A DNA stretch of 64,000 nt, taken from assembly GCA_949825025.1 (NCBI GenBank), contig OX463787.1:16985707-17049706 (forward strand). Reading direction: 5' to 3'. Numbering within the stretch: position 1 is the first letter of the stretch; the number at the start of each line of letters is the position of its first letter. Positions 42,187-52,789 of the stretch are shown here, piece after piece. The notes beneath the pieces are model-generated. The model ran no database searches. It was not told the DNA's origin and saw nothing but the letters and a program-made list of their open reading frames with translations. The stretch comes from Siphlonurus alternatus (Eukaryota; Arthropoda; Insecta; Ephemeroptera; Siphlonuridae). The translations under genes and the position numbers were made by a program.

Positions 42187-43426
42187 ACGCTGCGGCCACA
42201 CCGCCAAGGGGGCCCACTCTGAAAGTTTACCCCTGGGCCCATAATTTAAAGATATAATACGCCCCTGTTTCGGAATCATCAAGAACTTTGCCCTATACAT
42301 AATGATTCAGTGTAAATTTTATTTAATATATGTGTGCTAATAATAAAAATATGAAAAATTAAGTAATCGCGGTAGTCTGATTTTTGAATTAACACCTAAC
42401 AGATTAAGAATTTATTATTTTATTATCTCGGACCTTTCATGGGCACTATAATATAATAATGTAGCATATATTATATATTATAGTCAAAATTGAATATACA
42501 AATATAAGTCCATGCTGGGGCAAGTGTTCATGCAGTTCATGCACCCATTAAGGCCAATTAACCTCTGAGTAGAAATTTGGTGCACATCGTATACAATTTT
42601 TTAATCATTTTAATTTAAAGCCGGTAGATTACACGATACAATTTTGCATACAATTTTTCTTTGCAAGAAAATTTCACCTCCATCCGCGTGGTGTCATTCG
42701 CGCTAACCGCGAATTATATTTTGAGGAAACAATTGTTTATTATAAACATTTTATTTATTTATATTCTACCAAAGAAAAATATTAGCAACGATTGTGCTAC
42801 AATTAACTTATAACTCTTATAAAAGTGCTATAACTCATATATATATAATATAATTTAATTATGTCGTTTCTAAAATTATGTAAATTTTGTACCACTTAAT
42901 TAATTATTAAAGTTATTTGAAATTTATTAATTTTGCATGTGTACATTTTTTTTCTAGCTATATTTTATTATAATTTTATTACGTATTTTTTAAATAACAT
43001 ATTATAATAATTAATATTGTAAGTGCCGGGCCCTGCGCCCTGCAGCATTAATTGTTTATATACATAATAATAATACATCATATATTATATTATAAATACT
43101 TTCACCAACAGACACAGGGACCATATACCTGCTACTATTATGCTTATGCAATTTTTTAATATTACTAATCTTTTATAAAAGCGTACAACACGCCAAGTAC
43201 GATTTTTAACAGTCTCGCGGGTTCATTTATATTTTTTTGTTACATTAGTGACGTCATGAATCATATGTTACACTTCGAAAAATCAACCGACGTATCTTTA
43301 ATGCAGCCACTTCGGTTTATGACGTCATCGTTTGTTAGCCAATGAAAATAAACCGAAGTATCTTTAATGCTACCACGACCGAAGTGGCAGCAGACAGTTC
43401 CATGTTTTATGTAAAGAAGGTTCATT

Positions 43427-43799
43427 TTAAGGTAGAGATAACACGAATCAGCTGGCCCAATGCTAAAAAAATCCCATTCATAAAAATTATGAAAAAAATT
43501 TAAAATGTTCTCCTCTACATCCCCTATCAGTAGGTAAAATATCAGGTATACAAAAACGAGCTAGTTTTTGAGTTATGAATTTTTAAAGTTGACTAATTTA
43601 ACATGGAAGTTCCATTTCTCTATGTTAAATTAGTCAACTTTAAAAATTCATAACTCGAAAACTAGCTCGTTTTTGTACACCTGATATTTTACCTACTGAT
43701 AGGGGATGTAGAGGAGAACATTTTAAATTTTTTTCATAATTTTTATGAATGGGATTTTTTTAGCATTGGGCCAGCTGATCTGTATTATCTCTACCTTAA
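43427..43799. mobile_element. TTAA hairpin MITE (GGTAGAGATAACACG)
   Basis: Element 43431-43795 (365 bp), TTAA on both sides, arms nearly perfect inverted copies. It is the best-preserved member of the family truncated at 30540. Confidence 0.93.
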
Positions 43800-43840
43800 A
43801 TAATCGATTCTTTCTCATTGTGTATTTATGAACAAACCTC

Positions 43841-44218
43841 CCCAGACCTATTATTACGATGCGCAGTAGTGTATGCGCACTCAACTCGATGTAGTTCTAG
43901 ACCGTTGCTATAGATGGCTCTGCACGTTTTCAAAACAACACCTTTCCGTCGCGAGTACATCAAAAATGTTGCTGAGTCGGCTGCAGTCTTTATTGAGATT
44001 GAGAGGCGAGTGAGACGGAGCGGAGCATGTTTTTTCCTATCTGAAGAAAAATATATGAAACTATTATAATTATATAATTATGAAGTTGTGACGATTGACA
44101 TAATGGCATTCTATAATTTTGATTTTACTAATACCACAAGTCCACAAGAGATATAGAGGCTGTGGATTTTTTTTTTATTATTATTTTACATGCAATATTT
44201 AATAAAATATAATATAGA
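43841..44218. other. Gene-free DNA
   Basis: Slightly richer in G+C at 43850-44030, but no frame, splice pattern or homology that I can support. Confidence 0.4.
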
Positions 44219-44242
44219 TTATATATATATATATATATATAA

Positions 44243-44303
<61 letters not shown>
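44219..44303. repeat. (TA)n microsatellite
   Basis: About 85 bp of TA dinucleotides with two small interruptions. The antisense Ile-Tyr frame is an artefact. Confidence 0.95.
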
Positions 44304-44309
<6 letters not shown>

Positions 44310-44467
44310 TAGGGGGACATTCACGAGGCACTTTTCTTTGGTTTAGGTTTAGCACACCATGCAGGGATAAAAATCAAGGCTGTCATAGTCAGTCATAGTG
44401 GGGCATGATACTATTATAGGTATTAGTGAGGGTTATATATAAAAAGGGCTTCGTGAATGTCCCCCTA
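44310..44467. mobile_element. 154-bp MITE (GGGGGACATTCACGA ends)
   Basis: Ends GGGGGACATTCACGAGGC and GCTTCGTGAATGTCCCCC, flanked by TA-rich sequence that hides the exact TSD. A partial relative is at 2541-2620. Confidence 0.8.
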
Positions 44468-44876
44468 TATATTTTATAAATAAACAGTGCATTAATTTTT
44501 AATACTTATAATTTAGTACTGAAAATTTTTATTTAATTTTATTATTAAAATAATCTCTATAGGCTATATATCTAGAATTATTTATGTTCAATTCAATTCA
44601 ATTCAATTCATTTATTCAATAATAATATATTATATAATAATAATAATAATAATGTTAATATATTAATGCCAAAGTTTATAATGAAGAGCCTTTTCTTGGC
44701 AAATTCTTTCTATTCCCTATATATGCATGCTCTTATATACGCATATATTATATTTTATAATAGTTTTATTAGGCATTACAGCTATTTATACAGTAGAGCT
44801 ATATATAGCCCTAAGTCCGGCAAACATCCTTCAGGAGGCCTTAATTAATAATTGTAACAATATTATGTGGGAGGTG

Positions 44877-46305
44877 TACGTGTGGTGCAGTGCGTTTGAC
44901 CGGGTCTCAGCGATATATCACCGAAGTCAAGCAACGCTGAGCATATGCATGGTTTATAGTATTAGGATAGTTGACCATTTTCAACAAAAAATCATTGCGA
45001 TTTTCTACCATGCGGTTCCGGTGGCTTCCAGTCAAAAGCTGCGTCCGTCCATCCTGACTGAGATTTCCACGTTTCTCTCAGTCACAGACCTCCGATTCTG
45101 TGCGCGCACGCCAGTGGCGTAGCCAGGATTCGTCCAAGGGGGGGGGGGGGGTCCTCAAGATAAAGATTGAGAACAGTCCACTGGGGAGATTGGGAGGCGT
45201 AGCCCCCCAATAGCCCGCCGCAGGCGCGATTTTTTTAAGGCCACGCCCCTTATTTTTTAGGTTAAAATTATGAAAAAATGCTTTTATGGAGAATGTATGG
45301 CCTGATACAATTTTCTTAAAATTTTATATTTTTTGCACGTACCCCATTTTTTTTTTAATTTCTTTTCAATACGTGCACTAACGTAATAATAATCGGAGTA
45401 AATAATTTAATTAAGTTAAATCAAAAGTCTGCATTCATCTAATAACCTAGCTCTTTTATATTATTTTTATTAGTTTCATGATGCGCGATTTTTTGAAAAA
45501 GGGACGTGGACTATAATTCTTTTCGATGAAAAATTGCAGCAAATTTCTTATATTTGTAAATCGTAAATTATGTAGTTACAATATTTTTGTCACTAAAAAA
45601 AAAAAAAATACTGCATTTTAAGACAATGAACTGATGTAGTACGTGCAAGAAAAAAAATTATATTTAAATTTTCAAAACATGAAATTCATTTTATTACATT
45701 AAAGTATACTGTATACTGTAAAACTAATACATTTAGAAAATCGATTTTTTTTAACTTCAATAATAAATTTAAAGATATGTACAATATTATACATATAATA
45801 AAACTGTAAGATGTAATATCATACCTATATAATTAATTGAAAAATAATAAAATACTAAATATAATTTTTATTTTTATGCTGAACATCATGCGGGGAATGT
45901 TTTCATTTTTCAACATTTCTTTTTTATTTTAAATTGTTGTCTTTTCGTATACAAAAACATAAGTAATTTAATAATGAATACTACATACTATAATTATAAA
46001 ATAGTAGAAATGTAACATAGTACTTCAATAATCATAAATCATAATACTGTAGATGGATTTTAAATAAATTAAAGATGTATTAACGATGTGTTTCGGGGTA
46101 TAAATTTATAAAAAAATTTTAAGAAAATTTTTCATAAAATTTTATTTAAATCGTTATCTGTCGCGTACCATTTTTTGTTATTTTTCCCTTAAAATTTACT
46201 ACTCTCAAGGGGGGGGGGTATAACACCCAACCTCCCTCCCCCCCCCCCCTTGTGTACGCCCCTGGTGCACGCGTAACGCTTAAGTTTAGGTTATGGAAAG
46301 TTCGA
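44877..46305 (+). mobile_element. 5S-rRNA-derived SINE split by a hAT element
   Basis: The head GGGAGGTGTACGTGTGGTGC, then CACCGAAGTCAAGCAACGCT is 5S-like. The body matches 47283-47684. The hAT element 45112-46264 interrupts it. The SINE resumes as GCGTAACGCTTAAGTTTAGG. Confidence 0.8.
45104..46272. mobile_element. Non-autonomous hAT element (CAGTGGCGTAGCCAGGA), 1.15 kb
   Basis: Element 45112-46264 with ends CAGTGGCGTAGCCAGGA and GTACGCCCCTG, and 8-bp flanks GCGCACGC and GTGCACGC (7 of 8 identical). G/C homopolymers lie near both ends. The A+T-rich core has no transposase frame. Confidence 0.8.
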
Positions 46306-46375
46306 TCGATGAAGTCTCCGATGCAATGAGTAATTACTATATAATTATAGTAAGTAGACGAACCCAATGGAGTAC

Positions 46376-46663
46376 CGACCTCAAAATTTTTTATTTGCAG
46401 AAATGGATAGAGGGTGCAAAGTTATGCTACTCTGATTTTTTTCAGATTTTTTAAAGACCGGGAAGTATTGCTAAAAAGTTTTGGCGAGGTCAGGTTCGAA
46501 TCCACGTCCCTTTTGGGTCCTGAGGTGGCACTTTTTCTGTACTTTCAATAATTTTTAAATAATATTTGCCTGGCTCTAAAAAATCTGAAAAAAATCAGAG
46601 TAGCATAACTTTGCACCCTCTATCCATTTCTGCAATAAAAAATTTTGAGGTCGGTACTCCATT
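46376..46663. mobile_element. AATGGAGTACCGACC MITE, copy 4
   Basis: 288-bp inverted-repeat element with perfect family ends and the TTCGAA B-box-like core (GTCAGGTTCGAATCC). It has a small internal deletion relative to 21853-22174. Confidence 0.9.
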
Positions 46664-46753
46664 GTGAGTTGATATAACAAAATATAATTATATGCATTTA
46701 TGTGCATGCAGTGGTTTGATTCGAGCGTCTTAGTTTTTTACACCGACCAGTAT

Positions 46754-46932
46754 ATCGTCCCTCGTCTGCAATAATGAGCTATCTGCCTACCACGATCTCG
46801 TTGCAATAATTAATGAACTGTCTGCTTGTTAAAGTGAGCACAATTATGAACTGTAAGTCAGTGTAAAATAAAGCTCATAATTGCGCTCATCTGAAATAAC
46901 AGATATAGCTCATTATTGCGGACGAGGAACGA
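46754..46932. mobile_element. ~180-bp hairpin MITE (ATCGTCCCTCGTCTGCAATA)
   Basis: Left ATCGTCCCTCGTCTGCAATA pairs with the complement of right TATTGCGGACGAGGAACGAT (two or three mismatches). The interior has repeated AATAATGAGCT motifs, as at 668-795 and 12710-12820. Confidence 0.75.
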
Positions 46933-47282
46933 TTATAATATGTATAACAATGCTGAGATAGTTAAAACATGTGTGCCATATTTTATGAATTTATATTATA
47001 GAAATGCGGGTGCTTTATTTCGACTTTGTAAATATATATTCACAACTATAATATATAATTATAGCGTTTTGGAATGAAAATATAGCAATTAAGTACATAT
47101 GGAAGTGCATATGTAGTAAAAAAAATTAAGTAGCTGTTTTAAGAATTTTTAAATAAAACTCTTTTCATCATTAATGAATTAATTTTTAGATTTCTCACAT
47201 TTATTAAATTATAGTTTTTTTTACTTTGTTTACACAATATCAAAATAAGGAGATTGTGAATAAATTATTATATGATTATTAG
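46933..47282. other. A+T-rich DNA, nothing recognised
   Basis: No frame, repeat end or splice signal supported. Confidence 0.5.
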
Positions 47283-47684
47283 TGGGAGGTGTGGCGCAGT
47301 GCGCTTGACCGGGTCTCGTCAGATCACCGAAGTCAATCAACGCCGCGCGTGGTTAGTAGTTGGATGGGTGACCATTTCAACAAAAACCACGTGTCCCACC
47401 CAGGGGTAAAACGTTGCGCTTTTCCACTATGGGGTTCCCCTGGCTTTGGACCATTGCACTTCCGGTTCATTGACAAAAGCTGTAGCGTCCATCCTGGCTG
47501 AGGTTTCCACGTTTCCCTCAGCCGCAGGCAAATGCCGGGATGGATTTGCAAGGCCGTGGCCGCCCCTGTTCCAGAGGAGCCCGCGAAACGCTCAAGTTAG
47601 GGTTTCGGAAGGTTCGGGGTTTCAAGTAGTATGTAATTAGTAAATAGAAGTACCTAATAGGGTTTGATAAAAATTAAAAAAAAA
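47283..47684 (+). mobile_element. Full-length 5S-rRNA-derived SINE
   Basis: Head: GGCGCAGTGCGCTTGACCGG, TCTCGTCAGATCACCGAAGT, then GGTTAGTAGTTGGATGGGTG, closely following 5S rRNA including the A-box/C-box promoter. Body: TGTAGCGTCCATCCTGGCTG, GGCCGTGGCCGCCCC. 3' end: AGGGTTTGATAAA plus A-rich tail. About 400 bp. It is the reference copy for the other four fragments. Confidence 0.88.
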
Positions 47685-48399
47685 TTATATATAACATTGG
47701 AGAAATATGAGAGAAAAATATTTTGTATATTTCTTAATCAAGAAAATGTAATTTTAAAATTAAGTTATTGATAAATTCAGCTCATTGCAGACTTAACAAA
47801 ATAATACTCTATGTAAAATTATAACAATAATTTTTATAAATATTAAAAAATAATAATATAACTTTTAAAGTTTTTTAGCACGCGCTTTAAAGGGACACGA
47901 ATACTGGGTAATGCATACTTGTGGGGACATCTGGGCTTTTGATGGGACATGAGCCAAAGTCCCCACAAAAGCAGGGGACATTGTTCGATCAGACAGACTT
48001 GTGGGGACATAGTTTTCGATTGGGGCTTTCTGGGGGGACAGGTAAGTGTCCCCTTAAATTCCACTGACAACTGATGAAATAAGCTAATGTTCATCGACAA
48101 CTTGTGATATTAGGGTTTTGGATGGAAAAATAAGAGGGTTCATAAAATGTCCAAGGCATGGCGCCTCTGTCAATTCCTGAAGAAAATAGCTTTCAACGCC
48201 GTATTTATGCCCCATAGATGGCATTAGTCTTAGAACACGACCTGAGGATGCCACCAGATACTGTCCGAGCTACAGCCGCTTCAGTGGTCGGCCCTGCGAT
48301 GGTCCCCACAAAAGCAATAGAGCACAACAAATTTATCCCTCAATCAATCACCACTCAATCATGCACATGTCAGGTGAAACATGTTGTGACTGAAGTCAT

Positions 48400-51300
48400 G
48401 TTGTGGGGACATAGTCGCTTAAATAGTCAATGGTTACAAATACTTCAGAGTGAACTTTGATTCACCAAGGTAGAGACCCCACAAAAGCTTTTAGTGACAA
48501 TTCGATCATGTTAATTGCCAGGTGAGACACGTTGTCACTTAAGCCATGTTTCGGGGACATGGTCCCTTCAAAAGTCAGTTATTGATTCACCAAGGTAGAG
48601 ACCCCACAAAAGCTTTTAGTGACAATTTGATCATGTTAATTGCCAGGTGAGACACGTTGTCACATAAGCCATGTTATGGGGACATTGTCCCTTAATAAGT
48701 CAGGGGTTTTAAATTCTTCAGAATGAACATTGATACACCAAGGTAGCGTCCCGGCCCACAAAAGCGTTTAGTGACAATTAGTTCATGTTAATTGCCAGGT
48801 GAGATATGTTGTCACTTAAGCCATGTTATGGGGACAATGTCCCTTTAATAACAAATTCTTCAGAGTGAACTTTGATTCAACAAGGTAGAGACCCCACAAA
48901 AGCTTTTAGTGACAATTTGATCATGATAATTGCCAGGTGAGACACGTTGTTACATAAGTAATGTTATGGGGACATTGTCCCTTTAATAGTCAATAGTTAC
49001 AAATTCTTCAGAGCGAACTTTGATTCACCAAGGTAGAGACCCCACAAAAGCTTTTAGTGACAATTTGATCATGTTAATTGCCAGGTGAGACACGTTGTGA
49101 CTTAAGCCATGTTATGGGGACATTGTCCCTTCAAAAGTCAGTTATTGATTCACGAAGCTAGAGACTTCTCAAAAGTTTTTAGTGACAATTCGATCATGCT
49201 AATTGCCAGGTGAGACACGTTGTGATTTAAGCCATGTTATGGGGACATTGTCCCTGTAATAGTCAATAGTTACAAATTCTTCAGAGTGAACTTTGATTCA
49301 CCAAGGTAGAGACCCCACAAAAGCTTTTAGTAACAATTAGACCATGTTAATTGCCAGGTGAGACACGTTGTGACTTATGTCATGTAATGGGGACATTGTC
49401 CCTTTAATAGTCAATAGTTACAATTTCATCAGAGTGAACTTTGATTCACCAAGGTAGAGACCCCACAAAAGCTTTTAGTGACAATTCGATCATGTTAATT
49501 GCCAGGTAAGACACGTTGTGACTTAGCCATGTTATGGGGACATTGTCCCTTAATAAGTCAGGGGTTTTAAATTCTTCAGAATGAACTTTGATACACCAAG
49601 GTAGAGTCCCGGCCCACAAAAGCATTTAATGACAATTCGATCAGGTTAATAGCCAGGTGAGATACGTTGTCACTTAAGCCATGTTATGGGGACTTTGTCC
49701 CTTCAAAAGTCAGTTATTGATTCACGAAGCTAGAGACTTCTCAAAAGCTTTTAGTGACAATTCGATCATGCTAATTGCCAGGTGAGACACGTTGTTACAT
49801 AAGTAATGTTATAAGGACATTGTCCCTTTAATAGTCAATAGTTACAAATTCTTCAGAGCGAACTTTGATTCACCAAGGTAGAGACCCCACAAAAGCTTTT
49901 AGTGACAATTTGATCATGTTATTGCCAGGTGAGACACGTTGTGACTTAAGCCATGTTATGGGGACATTGTACCTTCAAAAGTCAGTTATTGATTCATGAA
50001 GCTAGAGACTTCTCAAAAGCTTTTAGTGACAATTCGATCATGTTAATTGCCAGGTGAGACACGTTGTGACTTAAGCCATGTTATGGGGACATTGTCCCTT
50101 TAATAGTCAATAGTTACAAATTCTTCAGAGTGAACTTTGATACACCAAGGTAAAGTAAACAAAAAAGCTTTCAGTGACAATTCGATCATGTTAATTGCCA
50201 GGTGAGACACGTTGTGCCTTAAGCTATGTTATGGGGACATTGTCCCTTCAAAAGTCAGTTATTGATAACCGAAGCTAGAGACTTCTCAAAAGCTTTTTGT
50301 GGTGACAATTCGATCATGCTAATTGCCAGGTGAGACACGTTGTGATTTAAGCCATGTTATGGGGACATTGTCCCCTTAATAGTCAATAGTTACAAATTCT
50401 TCAGAGTGAACTTTGATTCACCAAGGTAGAGACCCCACAAAAGCTTTTAGTGACAGTTAGACCATGTTAATTGCCAGGTGAGACACGTTGTGACTTATGT
50501 CATGTAATGGGGACATTGTCCCTTTAATAGTCAATAGTTACAATTTCATTAGGGTGAACTTTGATTCACCAATGTAGAGACCCCACAAAAGCTTTTAGTG
50601 ACAATTCGATCATGTTAATTGCCAGGTGAGACACGTTGTGACTTAAGCCATGTTATGGGGACATTGTCCCTTAATAAGTCAGGGGTTTTAAATTCTTCAG
50701 AATGAACTTTGATACACCAAGGTTGAGTCCCGGCCCACAAAAGCATTTATTGACTATTCGATCAGTTTAATAGCCAGGTGAGACACGTTGTTACTTAAGT
50801 CATGTTATGGGGACATTGTCCCTTTAAAAGTCAAATAATACAAATTCTTCAGAGTTAACTTTGATACACCAAGGTAAAGTAAACAAAAAAGCTTTCAGTG
50901 ACAATTCGATCATGTTAATTGCCAGGTGAGACACGTTGTCACTTAAGACTTGTTATGGGGACATTGTCCCTTCAAAAGTCAGTTATTGATTCACGAAGCT
51001 AGAGACCCCTCAAAAGCTTTTAGTTACAATTCGATCATGCTAATTGCCAGGTGAGACACGTTATGATTTAAGCCATGTTTTGGGGACATTGTTCCTTTAA
51101 TAGTCAATAGTTACAAATTCTTCAGAGTGAACTTTGATTCACCAAGGTAGAGACCCCACAAAAGCTTTTAGTGACAATTGGATCATGTTAATTGCCAGGT
51201 GAGACACGTTGTGCCTTAAGCTATGTTATGGGGACATTGTCCCTTTAAAAGTCAATAGTTACAATTTATTCAGAGTAAAGTTTGATTTATCAAGGTTAGG

Positions 51301-52700
51301 TCCACACAAAAGCTTTTAGTGACAATTAGACCATGTTAATTGCCAGGTGAGACACGTTGTGACTTAAGCCATGTTATGGGGATATTTTCCCTTTAAAAGT
51401 CAGGGGTTACAAATTCTCCACAGTTAACGTCGATTCACCTAGGCAGAGTCCCCACATAAGCTTTTAGTGACAATTAGACCATGTTAATTGCCAGGTGTAA
51501 CACGTTGTGACTTAAGTCATGTTATGGGGACATTGTCCCTTTAATAGTCAATATATACAAATTCTTCAGAGTGAACTTTGATTCACCAAGGTAAAGTAAA
51601 CACAAAAGCTTTCAGTGACAATTCAATCGTGTTAATTGCCAGGTGAGACACGTTGTCACACAAGCCATGTTATGGGGACATTGTCCTTTTAAAAGTCAGT
51701 GGTTACAATATATTCAGAGTGAATTTTGATTAATCAAGGTAGGGTTCCCACAAAAGTTTTTAGTTTTTAGTGACAACTCAATCATGTTGATTGCCAGGTA
51801 AAACAAATTGTGACTTAAACCATGAAATGGGGACATTGCCTATTAAAAGTCAATAAATTCAAATTCTTCACATTAAACATTGATTACCTTGTAGATATCC
51901 CTCAAAAGCTTTAAGTGACGATTCGATCATGTTAATTTCAAGGAGGGACACGTCGTGACTTAAGCCATGATATGGGGACATTGTTCCTTTAAAAATCAAT
52001 AGTTCAAATTCTTCAGAGTGATCTTTGATTCATTAAACTAGGGTCCCCTCAAATGCTTTTAAGGCAATTTGATATTGTAATTGCCAGGTGAGACACGTTG
52101 TGACTAAAGCCATGTTATAGGGACATTGTCCCTTTAAAAGTCAGTGGTTACAATTTATTCAGAGTTACCTTTGACTCCCCAAGGTAAAGTCCCCACAAAA
52201 GCTTTTTGTGACAATTCGATCATGTTATTTGTCAGGTAAGACACGTTGTGACTTAAGCCATGTTATGGGGACTTTTTCCCTTTAAATGTCAATAGTTACA
52301 AATTCTTCAGAGTGAACTTTGATTCACCAAGGTATTGTAACCACAAAAACTTTTAATGACAATTCGATATGTTAGTGGCCAGGTGAGGCACGTTGTCACT
52401 TAAGCCATGTTATGGGGACATTGTCCCTTAAAATTACAAAAGTTACAATTCATTCAGAGTGAAATTGTTTCACCAAGGTGGAGTCCCCACAAAAGCTTTA
52501 GTGACAATTCGATCATGTTAATTGCCAGGTAAGACCCGTTGTGACTTAATTAAGCCATGTTATGTGGACATTGTTACTTTAACAGTAAGTGGTCAACATT
52601 TAATCAGATTGATATTTTAGTTAAATATGGTAGGGACACCACAATAGCTTTTAGTGACATGTAAATCATGAAGTTGCCAGATAAGATACGTTTTGACTTA
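48400..52700 (+). repeat. Satellite A, left array (~30 units of ~125 or ~148 bp)
   Basis: Recurrent landmarks: TAGAGACCCCACAAAAGCTT, AATTGCCAGGTGAGACACGT, GTTATGGGGACATTGTCCCT. Spacings of GCCAGGTGAGACACG run 125, 152, 138, 148, 124, 149, 148, so two unit lengths alternate irregularly. The short form lacks the ACAAATTCTTCAGAGTGAAC segment. Divergence rises towards 52700. Confidence 0.95.
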
Positions 52701-52789
52701 ACCCATGTAATGAGATTAAGTAAAAAATGACGATGAATGTCTTTTAGGTCACCCAATTGTCCATTTAGGACTCAGGGAGTTGTACCTGC

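Larger units (their letters stand above)
35773..43410. mobile_element. Giant fold-back DNA element 2 (7.62 kb, 9-bp TSD)
   Basis: Element 35782-43401, starting GGAACTGTCTGCTGCCAC and ending with its complement, flanked by the perfect 9-bp duplication ATGTTTTAT. The halves pair in long, nearly identical blocks: 35782-36020 with 43170-43401, 37140-37420 with 41240-41530, 38050-38560 with 39870-40390, and 38581-38880 with 39125-39450, around a ~200-bp spacer (38890-39110). Each end carries four CTTCGG/CGTCGG-type motifs separated by ATTAAAGATAC. Same terminus and layout as element 1. No transposase seen. Confidence 0.88.
35709..43840. mobile_element. Palindromic MITE split by giant element 2 and a TTAA MITE
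   Basis: AGGTCTGTTCGTAAATACAC...AAGAATCGATT at 35709-35746 is the inverted copy of AATCGATTCTTTCTC...GAACAAACCT at 43803-43840. The element between was split by giant element 2 (35782-43401) and then by the MITE 43431-43795. Without both, it would be only ~150 bp. Confidence 0.7.

Noticed and set aside
25656..43401. Polinton/Maverick elements
   Set aside because: Sizes overlap, but there is no polymerase, integrase or capsid-like frame, the TSD is 9 bp rather than 6, and the whole element, not only the ends, is inverted.
44128..44355. Ile-Tyr repeat frame
   Set aside because: Translation of the (TA)n microsatellite.
47283..47684. Functional 5S rRNA gene
   Set aside because: Only the 5' and central promoter parts resemble 5S; the 3' third is unrelated and the sequence continues into a SINE body.
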